Below are positions 15,629 to 26,200 of a DNA stretch of 38,574 nucleotides, in pieces. This DNA is from Bacteroidales bacterium. Lineage in GTDB: Bacteria > Bacteroidota > Bacteroidia > Bacteroidales > UBA932. The notes under the pieces are model-generated. The model saw only the letters and a list, made by a program, of their open reading frames with translations, did no database searches and was not told the origin of the DNA. How positions within the stretch are numbered: the stretch's first letter is position 1; each line of letters opens with the position of its first letter. The position numbers and the translations under genes are program-made. The DNA is taken from NCBI GenBank assembly GCA_017464245.1, contig JAFUDV010000020.1, positions 1-38,574 of the forward strand. The letters are read 5' to 3'.

Positions 15629-16708
15629 TTAGTCCTCCATATGGTTACGGAGATACAGCTTCCGCACTTTCTTCATGTCATGCTGCACCATGATCCGCAC
15701 CAGATCCTCGAACGAGGTCTTCTGCGGGTTCCAGCCCAGGAGGGTCTTCGCCTTCGTGGGATCGCCCAGGAGCTGGTCCACCTCGGCCGGACGGAAATAC
15801 TTCGGGTCCACTTCCACGAGGACCTTGCCCGTGGCGGTGTCGATGCCTTTCTCATCGACCCCTTCGCCTTCCCAGCGGAGCTCGATCCCGACCTCCCGGA
15901 AGGCCAGCGTCGCGAACTCGCGGACGGTGTGGTACTGTCCCGTCGCGATCACGAAGTCGTCCGGCTTCTCCTGCTGGAGGATCAGCCACATGCACTCCAC
16001 GTAGTCCCGGGCATAGCCCCAGTCGCGAAGGGAGTTCAGGTTGCCCAGGTACAGCTTGTCCTGGAAGCCCTGGGCGATGCGGGCCGCCGCAAGGGTGATC
16101 TTCCGCGTGACGAACGTCTCGCCGCGCCGCTCGGACTCGTGGTTGAACAGGATGCCGTTGCAGCAGTACATCCCGTAGCTCTCGCGGTAGTTCTTCATGA
16201 TCCAGAAGCCGTAGAGCTTGGCCACGCCGTACGGGCTGCGCGGATAGAACGGGGTCGTTTCCTTCTGCGGGACCTCCTGGACCAGGCCGAAGAGTTCCGA
16301 GGTCGATGCCTGGTAGATGCGGCAGGTGCCGGCCAGGCCGGCGATGCGCACGGCCTCGAGGAGCCGGAGCGTTCCTACCGCGTCCACGTCGGCCGTGAAC
16401 TCGGGGACGTCGAAGGACACTTTCACGTGGCTCTGGGCCGCGAGATTGTAGATTTCGTCGGGACGGATCTCGGAGATGATGCGGATGAGCGAGCTGCTGT
16501 CGGTCATGTCTCCCCAGTGCAGGTTCACCAGGCGCTTCTTCTTCATGTCCCGGACCCATTCGTCCAGGTACAGGTGCTCGATGCGGCCGGTGTTGAAACT
16601 GCTGCTCCGGCGCAGGATGCCATGGACCTCATAGCCCTTTTCGATCAGGAACTCGGCCAGAAAGCTGCCGTCCTGGCCGGTGATGCCGGTGATGAGTGCT
16701 TTCTTCAT
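15629..16708 (-). CDS. gmd: GDP-mannose 4,6-dehydratase
   Basis: 359 aa, full length. It has GITGQDG at 8-14 for NADP binding, STSELFG at 135-141, and the catalytic Tyr160-GVA-Lys164; the [17 protein letters not shown] block is characteristic of GMD. It converts GDP-D-mannose to GDP-4-keto-6-deoxymannose, the substrate of Fcl, two genes downstream. An unusually strong Shine-Dalgarno (AAAGGAGG, 16722-16715) overlaps the stop codon of the preceding peptidase gene, indicating coupled but efficient translation. The next gene, the nucleotidyltransferase-GHMP fusion, begins 18 bp after the stop. Confidence 0.96.
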   Translation of the reverse strand: MKKALITGITGQDGSFLAEFLIEKGYEVHGILRRSSSFNTGRIEHLYLDEWVRDMKKKRLVNLHWGDMTDSSSLIRIISEIRPDEIYNLAAQSHVKVSFDVPEFTADVDAVGTLRLLEAVRIAGLAGTCRIYQASTSELFGLVQEVPQKETTPFYPRSPYGVAKLYGFWIMKNYRESYGMYCCNGILFNHESERRGETFVTRKITLAAARIAQGFQDKLYLGNLNSLRDWGYARDYVECMWLILQQEKPDDFVIATGQYHTVREFATLAFREVGIELRWEGEGVDEKGIDTATGKVLVEVDPKYFRPAEVDQLLGDPTKAKTLLGWNPQKTSFEDLVRIMVQHDMKKVRKLYLRNHMED

Positions 16709-16714
16709 CGTCGT

Positions 16715-16720
16715 CCTCCT

Positions 16721-16722
<2 letters not shown>
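16715..16722 (-). promoter_or_regulatory. Strong Shine-Dalgarno of gmd
   Basis: AAAGGAGG lies 6 nt before the gmd ATG and shares bases with the stop codon of the upstream peptidase. Most genes here have weak or no such sequence, so this one stands out and fixes the start. Confidence 0.7.
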
Positions 16723-18823
<2,101 letters not shown>

Positions 18824-18847
18824 GGGCATTCCATTGACAAATTTCCG

Positions 18848-18855
18848 TAAAGATA
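18848..18855 (-). promoter_or_regulatory. Probable -7 box before the DPP-IV gene chain
   Basis: Minus-strand TATCTTTA matches TAnnTTTG except for the last base, in the same AATGATTATCTTT context as other promoters here. It lies 25 nt upstream of the start codon. Confidence 0.4.
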
Positions 18856-18896
18856 ATCATTTTCCACGAAATATCCCCGCCCGGGCTCGTCCATGG

Positions 18897-19187
18897 CTAT
18901 TGGCCTGCCGAAAGGTATTCTTTCAGCGCGTCCACATAGCTCGCGAAGGCTTCCTGGCCGGACGGGGTGATCCGGCAGGTTGTGCGGGGCATCTTGCCCT
19001 TGAAGCCCTTCTCTACCGTGATGTAGCCTGCGGTGGTGAGTTTGTCGATCTGCACGCTCAGGTTCCCGGAGGTGGCGCCCGTCTGTTTCTTCAGATAGGT
19101 GAAATCGGCTTCATCGGCCCCGGCCAGGATGGACATCACCGCCAGCCGGAGCTCGGAATGAAGGATAGGGTCTAACTTGGGGAACAT
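18897..19187 (-). CDS. Small winged-helix transcriptional regulator
   Basis: 96 aa, a single winged-helix domain. After a short helix (LHSELRLAVMSIL) the HTH reads DFTYLKKQTGATSGNLSVQIDKLTTAGYITVEKGF, and the wing contains RTTCRITPSGQEAF, the pattern of the ArsR/MarR-like family of stand-alone regulators often annotated as transcriptional regulator HTH_34/HTH_27. There is no metal or ligand domain. It follows the membrane protein gene by 3 bp, so the two form a regulator/partner operon. The palindrome overlapping the shared promoter is a candidate autoregulatory operator. Regulated targets other than itself are not evident. Confidence 0.8.
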   Translation of the reverse strand: MFPKLDPILHSELRLAVMSILAGADEADFTYLKKQTGATSGNLSVQIDKLTTAGYITVEKGFKGKMPRTTCRITPSGQEAFASYVDALKEYLSAGQ

Positions 19188-19190
19188 GGG

Positions 19191-19766
19191 CTACTTGTAC
19201 TGAAGATTCATGATCAGTCCGGTTACGAGCAGCAGGATGCCGCCCAGCGTGAAAATGAGCAACTGCGCCTCTCCATGGACCAGCATAGCAAAAACGGCAC
19301 CGCCCACCCCCAGGAGGAAACCGGCGATGATGATGGACCAGTTCTTCAGCAGGACGCCGGACATGCATTCGGCCAGGCCCATGATGATGACGATAATCAG
19401 TGTCACATGCATGGGAACCAGGAACACCGCTACGGCGCTGAGGGTGACGGCGAAGGCACCGAACACGGACCAGATGCCGCCGAGCATCTTGCTCACTTCG
19501 TTCTGAGGGATAGCCTTATTATACTTCCCCATCAGTGCTGCGATAGGATAGCCGATGACCGGCATGGCAAACCAGAGGAAATTCCACTGCGGCTTGCCGG
19601 TTAGATGCCATAGGAGATAGATGACAAGGGAGACAACTGTGAGCAGCGCTCCCCAAAGCATAAAGTACTTTGCGCTATTGCGGAGGATGTCTTTCCTACT
19701 TTTATTGAAGGATTCGGAGATGAGCTGAAGGCTTTCCTGAGCCGTCATTTCTTTGTTCTGTTCCAT
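19191..19766 (-). CDS. Multi-pass membrane protein paired with winged-helix regulator
   Basis: 191 aa. A soluble N-terminal stretch of about 30 residues (ESLQLISESFNKSRKDI) is followed by six hydrophobic segments, roughly at 34-54, 62-78, 92-116, 118-134, 144-160 and 168-187. No catalytic motif is visible. In Bacteroidetes, similar proteins precede small winged-helix regulators, and the 3-bp spacing here implies a common function, perhaps membrane sensing or modulation of the regulator. The family is not recognised more exactly. A -7 box 66 nt upstream, overlapped by a palindrome, drives the pair. Confidence 0.65.
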   Translation of the reverse strand: MEQNKEMTAQESLQLISESFNKSRKDILRNSAKYFMLWGALLTVVSLVIYLLWHLTGKPQWNFLWFAMPVIGYPIAALMGKYNKAIPQNEVSKMLGGIWSVFGAFAVTLSAVAVFLVPMHVTLIIVIIMGLAECMSGVLLKNWSIIIAGFLLGVGGAVFAMLVHGEAQLLIFTLGGILLLVTGLIMNLQYK

Positions 19767-19831
19767 TGTATCAATTGTTTAGCTTGTTTTTGCAGCCAAG
19801 TGCAGCTGCGCAGTCTGCCTTAACCGCGATG

Positions 19832-19850
19832 CAAATATAAACAAGTTTAT
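19832..19850 (-). promoter_or_regulatory. -7 box overlapped by a palindromic operator candidate
   Basis: Minus-strand TATATTTG (19839-19832) fits TAnnTTTG. ATAAAC and GTTTAT (19837-19842 and 19845-19850) form a 6-bp inverted repeat with a 2-bp spacer that runs into the box. A winged-helix dimer bound there would block transcription of the operon encoding it. Confidence 0.5.
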
Positions 19851-19995
19851 GATATAAACCAAATTTTTGTTTTGTTTTTCGATATTGTAGAAGGGATACC
19901 ACATCCACGAGAGGGAAGATGAATTTGTATTTTCCGACGCGTAGCTATCTAATAATGAAAGTTATACGGCAACAGCGAGAAGGGTTCATTTTGCG

Positions 19996-20124
19996 TCAGG
20001 ATACGATTTGCATACCAAAATTCGTCAGCTCAAATGTCAGTCCCCGGTCACGCGAGAGGTCACAGAGATAAGCAATTTGTGGTTGCAACCATAAAAATTT
20101 CTTTACAGGAAGGCTGATGAGAAT
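19996..20124 (-). pseudogene. Coding remnant without a start codon
   Basis: A 42-codon open frame follows an in-frame stop and reads as sensible protein (ISLPVKKFLWLQP, then IAYLCDLSRDRGLTFELTN), ending in TGA at 19998-19996. There is no usable start; the only ATG is five codons from the end. It lies just past the broken rhuM gene on the same strand, so it is probably the tail of another deleted accessory gene. The family was not recognised. Confidence 0.35.
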
Positions 20125-20137
20125 TTAGCAAATACAA

Positions 20138-20447
20138 TTAGTTATTCTTGCCAAATTTGGCGGATTCTTCTTCTAGAAGAAGGAAGCGATCCTTCTTGTT
20201 GAACTATTCGGAATTTCCGAATAGTTGCCTCCTCAGAAAGCTCACCATCACTGAATATCTTACTGATATGTTCATTGATTGTTGGGACCTCCACTCCATA
20301 TAATTCCGCCATCAGCCTCTGTGTGAGCCATATGTTCTCATCTTCATATCGCAATTCTACACTCAGTGGCTTGTCGCCAACAGATGCAACATATGACAGA
20401 TACTCAGCAGCACTGGAACGTATTGTTATTTCCTTTTTCTTCGCCAT
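20138..20447 (-). pseudogene. Internally deleted virulence RhuM-family gene
   Basis: The first 85 or so residues (MAKKKEITIRSSAAEYL, WLTQRLMAELYGVEV, TINEHISKIF, EEATIRKFRIVQQEG) match the N-terminus of RhuM proteins, which are normally about 300-340 aa. After EGS the frame leaves the family and stops at 20142. In the +1 frame the same DNA encodes DRFLLLEEESAKFGKNN and a stop at 20138, which looks like a native C-terminal tail. The simplest reading is a large internal deletion that joined N- and C-terminal ends out of frame. RhuM genes are frequent passengers near restriction-modification and mobile elements. The gene starts 3 bp after a tiny upstream ORF. Confidence 0.7.
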
Positions 20448-20450
20448 AAA

Positions 20451-20573
20451 TCAAATCTTTAACTTCTGTTTATCGCCACGGGGCATTTTACTACCCTTGG
20501 CGCCACTCATGACATCATCAAAGAAGACATCAGAACTAAGCCGCTGGTCGTTACTGGAAAAACGGATGTCCAT
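20451..20573 (-). CDS. 40-residue hypothetical ORF overlapping the ATPase gene end
   Basis: An ATG at 20573 opens a 40-codon frame (MDIRFSSNDQRLSSD..., ending KMPRGDKQKLKI) that overlaps the last 23 bases of the AAA ATPase gene and stops 3 bp before the rhuM start. The spacing resembles a coupled operon, and the Lys/Arg-rich tail is protein-like, but no family was recognised. It may be a real short protein or the C-terminus of a gene whose front was replaced. Confidence 0.35.
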   Translation of the reverse strand: MDIRFSSNDQRLSSDVFFDDVMSGAKGSKMPRGDKQKLKI

Positions 20574-21771
20574 CTTTCCGGAACAATCTCTTCAGGTCCA
20601 TACAGAAGAAGTCTTCAAGCGGAAGCCCTTCGGGACCGACGATAAAGGCTGAAGTAATATGCTCTGCATAAAGTGACTTGAATTTCTCGAACCCTGAGGT
20701 ATCTTCGGTGCCACTGCTCTTGACTTCAATCGCCACCAACGACTGGCCTTTCTTGAGAACATAATCGCACTCGTTCTTCCGGTCATCGCGCCAGTAGAGA
20801 AGTTCGAAGCCGTCCAGCAGGGAGCGGTTCGCGAGGTGTGCCCCAACGGCGGATTCCACCTGGCGGCCCCACTCGGCAGGACTGGTCACGGCCTCTTCAA
20901 AAGTGAATTGCCCATAGCGGTTCCTGAAAGCACTGTTGTACACCTGCATCTTCGGAACGGAATTCTTTTCCTTGATGACGGAAGGTGCGTACTTCTGCAA
21001 GGGCTTCACGGTCATGGTTTGATCCAAGATATTCAGATAGCTCTTGATAGTCGGCACAGTTCCGCTATTCATGGTGCCTTGCATCTTGGTTAGGGATAGT
21101 TCCCGGGCTGATTCCATGCATGCAAGTTCGAATACCTGGCGCAGCAGAGCCGGGTTGCGGATCTCCTCTATTTCCAGGATGTCACGGGTAAGGATGGGCG
21201 TGATGATGGTGTCCTCCATCAGGTCCCGCCAGCGGTCTTCGTCATGGATATCCGGGGCCAGCCCCGGGAAACCTCCGAAATAAATGTACTGCTGCATGGT
21301 GAACCCGAAAGCATCCCGCATTTCACTCCATTCCCAAAACCCCATTTTGATAGGCTCGAACCGACCTTCCAGGGATTCATCCAGGCCCTTCTGCAAAAGG
21401 ACACGGGAAGAACCGAGCAGGATGACCTTCAGATTGCGCTTCTTCCGGGTATCCTCGTCCCACTCCTTCTTGACCTGTTCGCTCCAGCCTTCTATCTTCT
21501 GGACCTCGTCAATGATGAGGACACGTTCCTTGTCCCCGTGCAGGTCCATTTTCATCCGGGACTCTTGCCAATGGTTGGGAATCCAGGTAGTATCGAAACG
21601 ATTGACCCCGTCCGCAGAGAAGTAGTCATACGGCGTGTCGATATCGTCACAGAACTGGTATACCAAGGTAGATTTTCCCACCTGACGGGGGCCCATGATG
21701 ATTTGCATCCGTCTGCGTGGTTCCGCCATCCGGATCTTCAGTATGGTCAAGTGTCGTCTCTTATAATCCAT
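20551..21771 (-). CDS. AAA ATPase with DUF4143 and PD-(D/E)xK-like C-terminus
   Basis: 406 aa. Walker A GPRQVGKST (27-35), Walker B VLIIDEVQK (84-92) and a sensor-like VILLGSS (about 115-121) define the AAA_14 ATPase. The DUF4143 part follows, with a nuclease-like ECDYVLKKGQSLVAIEVKSS segment (about 330-350) of the PD-(D/E)xK type. These proteins are common, often multicopy accessory ATPases of Bacteroidetes and archaea with no settled function. The gene is complete, has its own -7 box and is AT-richer than the core genes. It heads a degraded patch containing rhuM, next to tRNA-Ser, which suggests arrival by horizontal transfer. Confidence 0.85.
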   Translation of the reverse strand: MDYKRRHLTILKIRMAEPRRRMQIIMGPRQVGKSTLVYQFCDDIDTPYDYFSADGVNRFDTTWIPNHWQESRMKMDLHGDKERVLIIDEVQKIEGWSEQVKKEWDEDTRKKRNLKVILLGSSRVLLQKGLDESLEGRFEPIKMGFWEWSEMRDAFGFTMQQYIYFGGFPGLAPDIHDEDRWRDLMEDTIITPILTRDILEIEEIRNPALLRQVFELACMESARELSLTKMQGTMNSGTVPTIKSYLNILDQTMTVKPLQKYAPSVIKEKNSVPKMQVYNSAFRNRYGQFTFEEAVTSPAEWGRQVESAVGAHLANRSLLDGFELLYWRDDRKNECDYVLKKGQSLVAIEVKSSGTEDTSGFEKFKSLYAEHITSAFIVGPEGLPLEDFFCMDLKRLFRKDGHPFFQ

Positions 21772-21815
21772 ATTTTACATATCTGTTTTACAAATTTATA
21801 AAATATATTTTACAT
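21770..21815 (-). promoter_or_regulatory. Promoter of the ATPase gene flanked by direct repeats
   Basis: Minus-strand TAAATTTG (21798-21791) is a -7 box 20 nt before the ATG. The 11-bp sequence ATATTTTACAT occurs at 21770-21780 and again at 21805-21815 on either side of it, possible binding half-sites. The sequence is very AT-rich, so chance similarity is not excluded. Confidence 0.4.
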
Positions 21816-21966
21816 AATTACAGTTGTTGGAATAATTTCAGGAGTCAATGACCTCCTTGGATGGTCGAAACATCCACATACCTATATCCAACCTGAATTG
21901 GGCACTGAAAAAGACGTATGAATCCCTATGAAGGGAAATGGAAAACCGGCACGTTCAAGAGGGGCT

Positions 21967-21987
21967 TTCGGGGCAAAATTCGGGGCA
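21967..21987. repeat. Two copies of TTCGGGGCA beside tRNA-Ser
   Basis: TTCGGGGCA is repeated at 21967-21975 and 21979-21987, 12 bp apart, just downstream of the tRNA-Ser(TGA) terminator. The spacing of about one helical turn resembles an arm-type protein-binding site, but no integrase gene is nearby. No other feature was seen between 21816 and 21990. Confidence 0.3.
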
Positions 21988-21994
21988 CCAAAAT

Positions 21995-22032
21995 AAAAAG
22001 ATGCCATACAACCACTTGTAAGGCATCTTTTT
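21995..22032 (-). terminator. Rho-independent terminator of tRNA-Ser(TGA)
   Basis: AAAAAGATGCC (21995-22005) pairs perfectly with GGCATCTTTTT (22022-22032) around a 16-nt loop. Read on the minus strand the stem ends in a T-run directly after the tRNA 3' end. Confidence 0.85.
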
Positions 22033-22033
22033 G

Positions 22034-22118
22034 CGGAGGCGGAGGGATTCGAACCCCCGGGACGTTGCCGCCCAACAGTTTTCAAGACTGCCGCCATCGA
22101 CCACTCGGCCACACCTCC
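22034..22118 (-). tRNA. tRNA-Ser (anticodon TGA)
   Basis: On the minus strand acceptor arms GGAGGTG and CGCCTCC pair (one G-T), with discriminator G at 22034 and no encoded CCA. The anticodon stem GCAGT/ACTGT encloses the loop CTTGAAA, so the anticodon is TGA. The long variable arm GGGCGGCAACGTCCC marks class II, and GGTTCGAATCC forms the T-arm. Confidence 0.95.
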
Positions 22119-22128
22119 GAAAGTGGGA

Positions 22129-22136
22129 CAAAGGTA
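22129..22136 (-). promoter_or_regulatory. -7 promoter box for tRNA-Ser(TGA)
   Basis: Minus-strand TACCTTTG matches TAnnTTTG and ends 10 nt before the tRNA, the same spacing as at the other tRNA-Ser gene. It lies within an 8-bp inverted repeat, GGACAAAG (22126-22133) and CTTTGTCC (22141-22148). Confidence 0.6.
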
Positions 22137-22154
22137 AGAACTTTGTCCGAAAAG

Positions 22155-22784
22155 TCAATCTTCCTTCGAGAAGAATTTCCACTGGAACAGGATCAGGTAG
22201 AGGGCGCCTACCGTGACGCAGCTGTCCGCGAAGTTGAAAATGGGCTCGAAGAAGATGTTTCCGCCCACGAGGGGGACCCAGTCGGGCCAGGTCCAGAGCG
22301 GGAAATAGAGCATGTCCACGACCTTGCCCTGCATGAAAGGCGCGTAGTGACCCCAGGTGGCGACCACGCCGGGCGCGGACTCGGTGAAGATGAGACCGTA
22401 GAACAGGCAGTCGATGATGTTTCCGAGCGCCCCCGCGGTGATGAGGGTCAGTCCCACCAGCACGCCCATGGGCACGGGTTTCTTCCCGGCATCGTCCCCC
22501 GGTTCCGTTCCCCGCTTCAGCAGCCGGGAGATCCACCAGGTGAGGACGCCGAACAGGACGATCCGGAAGGCGGTGAGGGCGTACTTGCCGATCACCCCGC
22601 CGAAGGACATGCCGAAGGCCATCCCCTTGTTCTCGATGAACAGGATCTGGAACCACTCGCCCAGGACGTTGAAATGCTCGCCGATGGACATGTTCGTCTT
22701 GACCAGGACTTTGATGACCTGGTCGATGACGACAAGCACGATGCCCAGTATGAGCAGGAAACGGCCCCTGTTAAAATGCTTCAT
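22155..22784 (-). CDS. lspA: Lipoprotein signal peptidase II
   Basis: 209 aa with four transmembrane segments. Catalytic aspartates are Asp125 in GALGNIID and Asp187 in FNFADS, and the family motif FIENKGMAFGM is at about 49-59. It cleaves the signal peptide in front of the lipidated Cys of prolipoproteins in the inner membrane; substrates in this window include the epimerase and TlpA-like lipoproteins. It is somewhat longer than the E. coli enzyme because of loops at about 92-104 and 132-178, usual for Bacteroidetes. It follows the dksA-like gene by 8 bp and is the last gene of the ileS operon. Confidence 0.95.
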   Translation of the reverse strand: MKHFNRGRFLLILGIVLVVIDQVIKVLVKTNMSIGEHFNVLGEWFQILFIENKGMAFGMSFGGVIGKYALTAFRIVLFGVLTWWISRLLKRGTEPGDDAGKKPVPMGVLVGLTLITAGALGNIIDCLFYGLIFTESAPGVVATWGHYAPFMQGKVVDMLYFPLWTWPDWVPLVGGNIFFEPIFNFADSCVTVGALYLILFQWKFFSKED

Positions 22785-22792
22785 ACAAGGAC

Positions 22793-23194
22793 TTACTTCC
22801 GACCGGTCTTTTCCAGGATGGCCTTGCCCTCCACGGTGGTGGTGGCGTGCGGGACCAGGCGCAGGCGCTCCTTGGGAATGAGCTTGCCGGTCACGCGGCA
22901 GATGCCGTAGGTCTTGTTCTCGATCCGGACGAGGGCCGCCTCGAGGTTCTGGATGAACTTGTACTGGCGCTGGGCAAGGGCGCTCGCCTCCTCCTTGGAG
23001 AGCTGGAAAGCGCCGTCGTCCTCGACCGTCTTGAAGGTCGGGGCGGTGTCCAGGATGTCGTTCCCGCCGGCGTGCATGATGACGTTGCGGAGCGTGGCAT
23101 ACTCGGCGCGGGCCTTGTCCAGCATCTCGTTGATGATTCCGCGGAACTCCTCGAGCTCTTCGTCAGAATAACGGGTTTTGGTATTTTCTTCCAT
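22793..23194 (-). CDS. DksA/TraR-family protein lacking the zinc-finger cysteines
   Basis: 133 aa from ATG 23194 (MEENTKTRYSDEEL); a TTG two codons earlier is less likely. A helical coiled-coil N-terminal part (about 10-92) is followed by the C4 domain region YGICRVTGKLIPKERL, in which only Cys99 remains of the four zinc ligands; no other Cys is present. Such zinc-less DksA-like proteins are typical of Bacteroidetes and probably act on RNA polymerase through the secondary channel. The gene lies between ileS (13-bp gap) and lspA (8-bp gap), a conserved neighbourhood in this phylum. Confidence 0.85.
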   Translation of the reverse strand: MEENTKTRYSDEELEEFRGIINEMLDKARAEYATLRNVIMHAGGNDILDTAPTFKTVEDDGAFQLSKEEASALAQRQYKFIQNLEAALVRIENKTYGICRVTGKLIPKERLRLVPHATTTVEGKAILEKTGRK

Positions 23195-23207
23195 CGTCAA
23201 AGAATGG

Positions 23208-26200
23208 TTAGCGTTTCACTTGGATCTTGATCGTACCCTCGGTCCATTCCACTTCGCGGGCGTCGGCGGAAGCCTCTGCGGCGGGACGGACGGAAACGGT
23301 ACGGGAAAGGGTCTGGGTGCCGATCCACTCGCCGAAGGAGGCGAGGGCGGCGGAAATCTCGGCGGAATCGGCATAGACCACCGTGTCGATGCGGTCGGTC
23401 ACTTCGAATCCGGTCGTCTTGCGCAGGTTCTGGATGCGGTTCACCAGTTCGCGGGCCACGCCCTCCTGTTTCAGCTCCGGGGTGATCTCCACATCCAGGG
23501 CCACGGTGAGGGCGCCTTCGGAGGCGACGAGCCAGCCGGGCATGTCCTCGGAGGAGATCTGGTAATCGCCGGGGTTCAGGACTACGTCGCCGGCCGGGAG
23601 GGCCAGGATATAGGCCGATCCGGCCGTCTCGGCGTTCTGGATGGCCGTGATCGCAGCCTGGTCCAGGGTGCCGAACGCGGCGGCGATCTCCTTCATCCGG
23701 GGACCGTACACCTTGCCCAGGGTCTTGAAATTGGGCTTGATGCGCTTGGTGATGATGCCCGTGGTGTCCTCCACGAACTCCATCTCCTTCACGTTCACCT
23801 CCGCGAGGATGAGCGGCTTCACGGCTTCGAGGCGGGAGCGGACGGTGTCGGAGATGACCGGGACGAGCAGCTTGCCGAGCGGCTGGCGCACCGGGATGCC
23901 CACCTTCTTGCGGAGGGCGAGCACCATGGACGTGGCCTGCTGGGCGAGTTCCATCCGGTTTTCGAGTTCCGGGTCGATGACGGAAGCGTCGGCCTCGGGC
24001 ATGAGGACATAATGGACGGATTCCTGCGCTTCGCCCGGAATGACAGAAGCCAGGTCCAGGTAGAGCTGGTCCATGAAGAACGGCGCGATGGGCGCGGCGA
24101 GGACAGCGACGTTCAGGAGGACGTCGTACAGGGTCTGGAAGGCGTCCTTGTCGCCGTTCCAGAAGCGGGAGCGGTTCAGGCGGACATACCAGTTGGACAC
24201 GTGGTCGCACACGAAGGTCTCGATGAGGCGGCCGGCGGTCTTGATGTCGTAGTCCTCGTAGGCGGCGCGGGCTTCCCGGATGAGGGTGTTCAGGCGGGAG
24301 AGGATCCAGCGGTCGATTTCGGGACGGGACTCCTTCGCTGCGCGCGGAGAGATCTCCGGCGTCCAGCCCTCGATGTTCGCATAGAGGGCGAAGAAGGAGT
24401 AAGTATTGTACAGGGTGCCGAAGAACTTGCGGCGCACTTCGTCCACGCCGTTCTCGTCGAACTTGAGGTTGTCCCAAGGCTCGGCGTTGGTGAGCATGTA
24501 CCAGCGGAGGGCGTCGGCGCCGTACTTGTCCAGCGCGTAGAACGGATCCACGGCGTTGCCCAGGCGCTTACTCATCTTGTTGCCGTTCTTGTCCAGCACG
24601 AGGCCGTTGGAAATCACGCGCTTGAAGGCGGGCGTCCCGCTCACCATCGTATGGATGGCATGCAGGGTGTAGAACCACCCGCGGGTCTGGTCCACGCCTT
24701 CGGCGATGAAGTCGGCCGTGGCACCGAACTTGCCGCTCCGGAGGCCGCGGAGGCCTTCCTGGGCGTACGGCATGGCGCCGGAGTCGAACCACACGTCGAT
24801 GAGGTCGGTCTCGCGGACCATCTTCTTTCCGGAATCGGACACGAGGTACATCTCGTCCACGAAGGGACGGTGCAGGTCGATCCGGTCATAATTCTCGAGG
24901 CTCATGTCGGACGGGTCGAAGCCCTTGTCCTTCAGCGGATTGGACTTCATGACGCCGGCGGCGACGGCCTTGTCGAGTTCGTTATACAGCTCCTCGGCGG
25001 AGCCGATGCACTTCTCTTCCTTCCCGTCCTCGGTGCGCCAGATCGGGAGCGGCGTGCCCCAGAAGCGGCTGCGGGAGAGGTTCCAGTCCTGGATGTTCTC
25101 CAGCCACTGGCCGAAGCGGCCCGTGCCGGTGGACTCGGGTTTCCAGGTGATGGTCTTGTTCAGGGCGACCATCTGCTCCTTCACGGCCGAGGCCTTGATG
25201 AACCAGGAATCCAGCGGATAATAGAGGACCGGGCGGTCGGTGCGCCAGCTGTGCGGATAGCTGTGCACGTGCTTCTGCATCTTGAACAGGCGCCCGTCGG
25301 CCTTCATCATGAGGCACAGGTCCACGTCCAGGGTCGTCTCCTCGGTTTCGTGCTCGAAATACTCCTTGAATCCGGACTTCACGTAGCGGCCGGCATAGGG
25401 GGCGTAGGAAGCATCGACCGTGGCGACATAGGCGGGATCCAGGTCCTCCAGGCGGTAGAAGCGGCCCTGACGGTCCACCTGCGCCTGCGGGTTGCCGTCC
25501 TTATCCACGGGCATGATGCCGGCGATCCCGGAAGCGGCGGCGACGCGCTTGTCATCGGCACCGAAGGTGGGGGCGATGTGCACGATGCCGGTACCGTCCT
25601 CGGTGGTCACGTAGTCGCCGGGGATCACGCGGAAGGCGTCCCCGTCGGGCTTGAACCACGGGATCAGCTGCTCGTAGCGGATGCCCACGAGGTCCGCTCC
25701 CTTGAACTTCCCTTCCAGGATGCGGTACGGAACCACCTTGTCCCCCTTCTGGTAGGCCTCCATCGGCGTCTCGGCGCCCTTGGCGTTGAACCAGGCGCCC
25801 ACGAGGGCCTCCGCCACGAGATACACGGCGGGCTCCCCGGTGTAGGGGTTGAAGGAGAGGACGCGGACATAGTCGATGTTCGGGCCCACGCACAGCGCCG
25901 TATTGGACGGAAGGGTCCAGGGCGTCGTGGTCCAGGCGAGGATGTAGGCCGGAAGGTTCCCGCTGCCGAAGAGTTTCTCGGACGCCCCGTCCCGGATCAC
26001 CCGGAACTGGACGGTGGCGGTGGTGTCGGTCACGTCCTTGTAGCAGCCGGGCTGGTTGAGCTCGTGGGAGCTCAGGCCGGTGCCGTCGGTGGGCGAGTAG
26101 GGCTGGATGGTGTATCCCTTGTACAGGAGGCCCTTGTCATAGATGTCCTTCAGGAGGTACCAGAGGGTCTCGATGTAGCGGTTGTCATAGGTGATATAGG

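Larger units (their letters stand above)
19767..20137. other. AT-rich intergenic stretch with promoter and coding remnant
   Basis: Between the regulator operon and the rhuM fragment there is no intact gene. The stretch is much AT-richer than the surrounding genes. It holds the promoter and operator candidate at 19832-19850 and an open minus-strand remnant at 19996-20124. Nothing further was recognised between 19851 and 19995. Confidence 0.6.
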
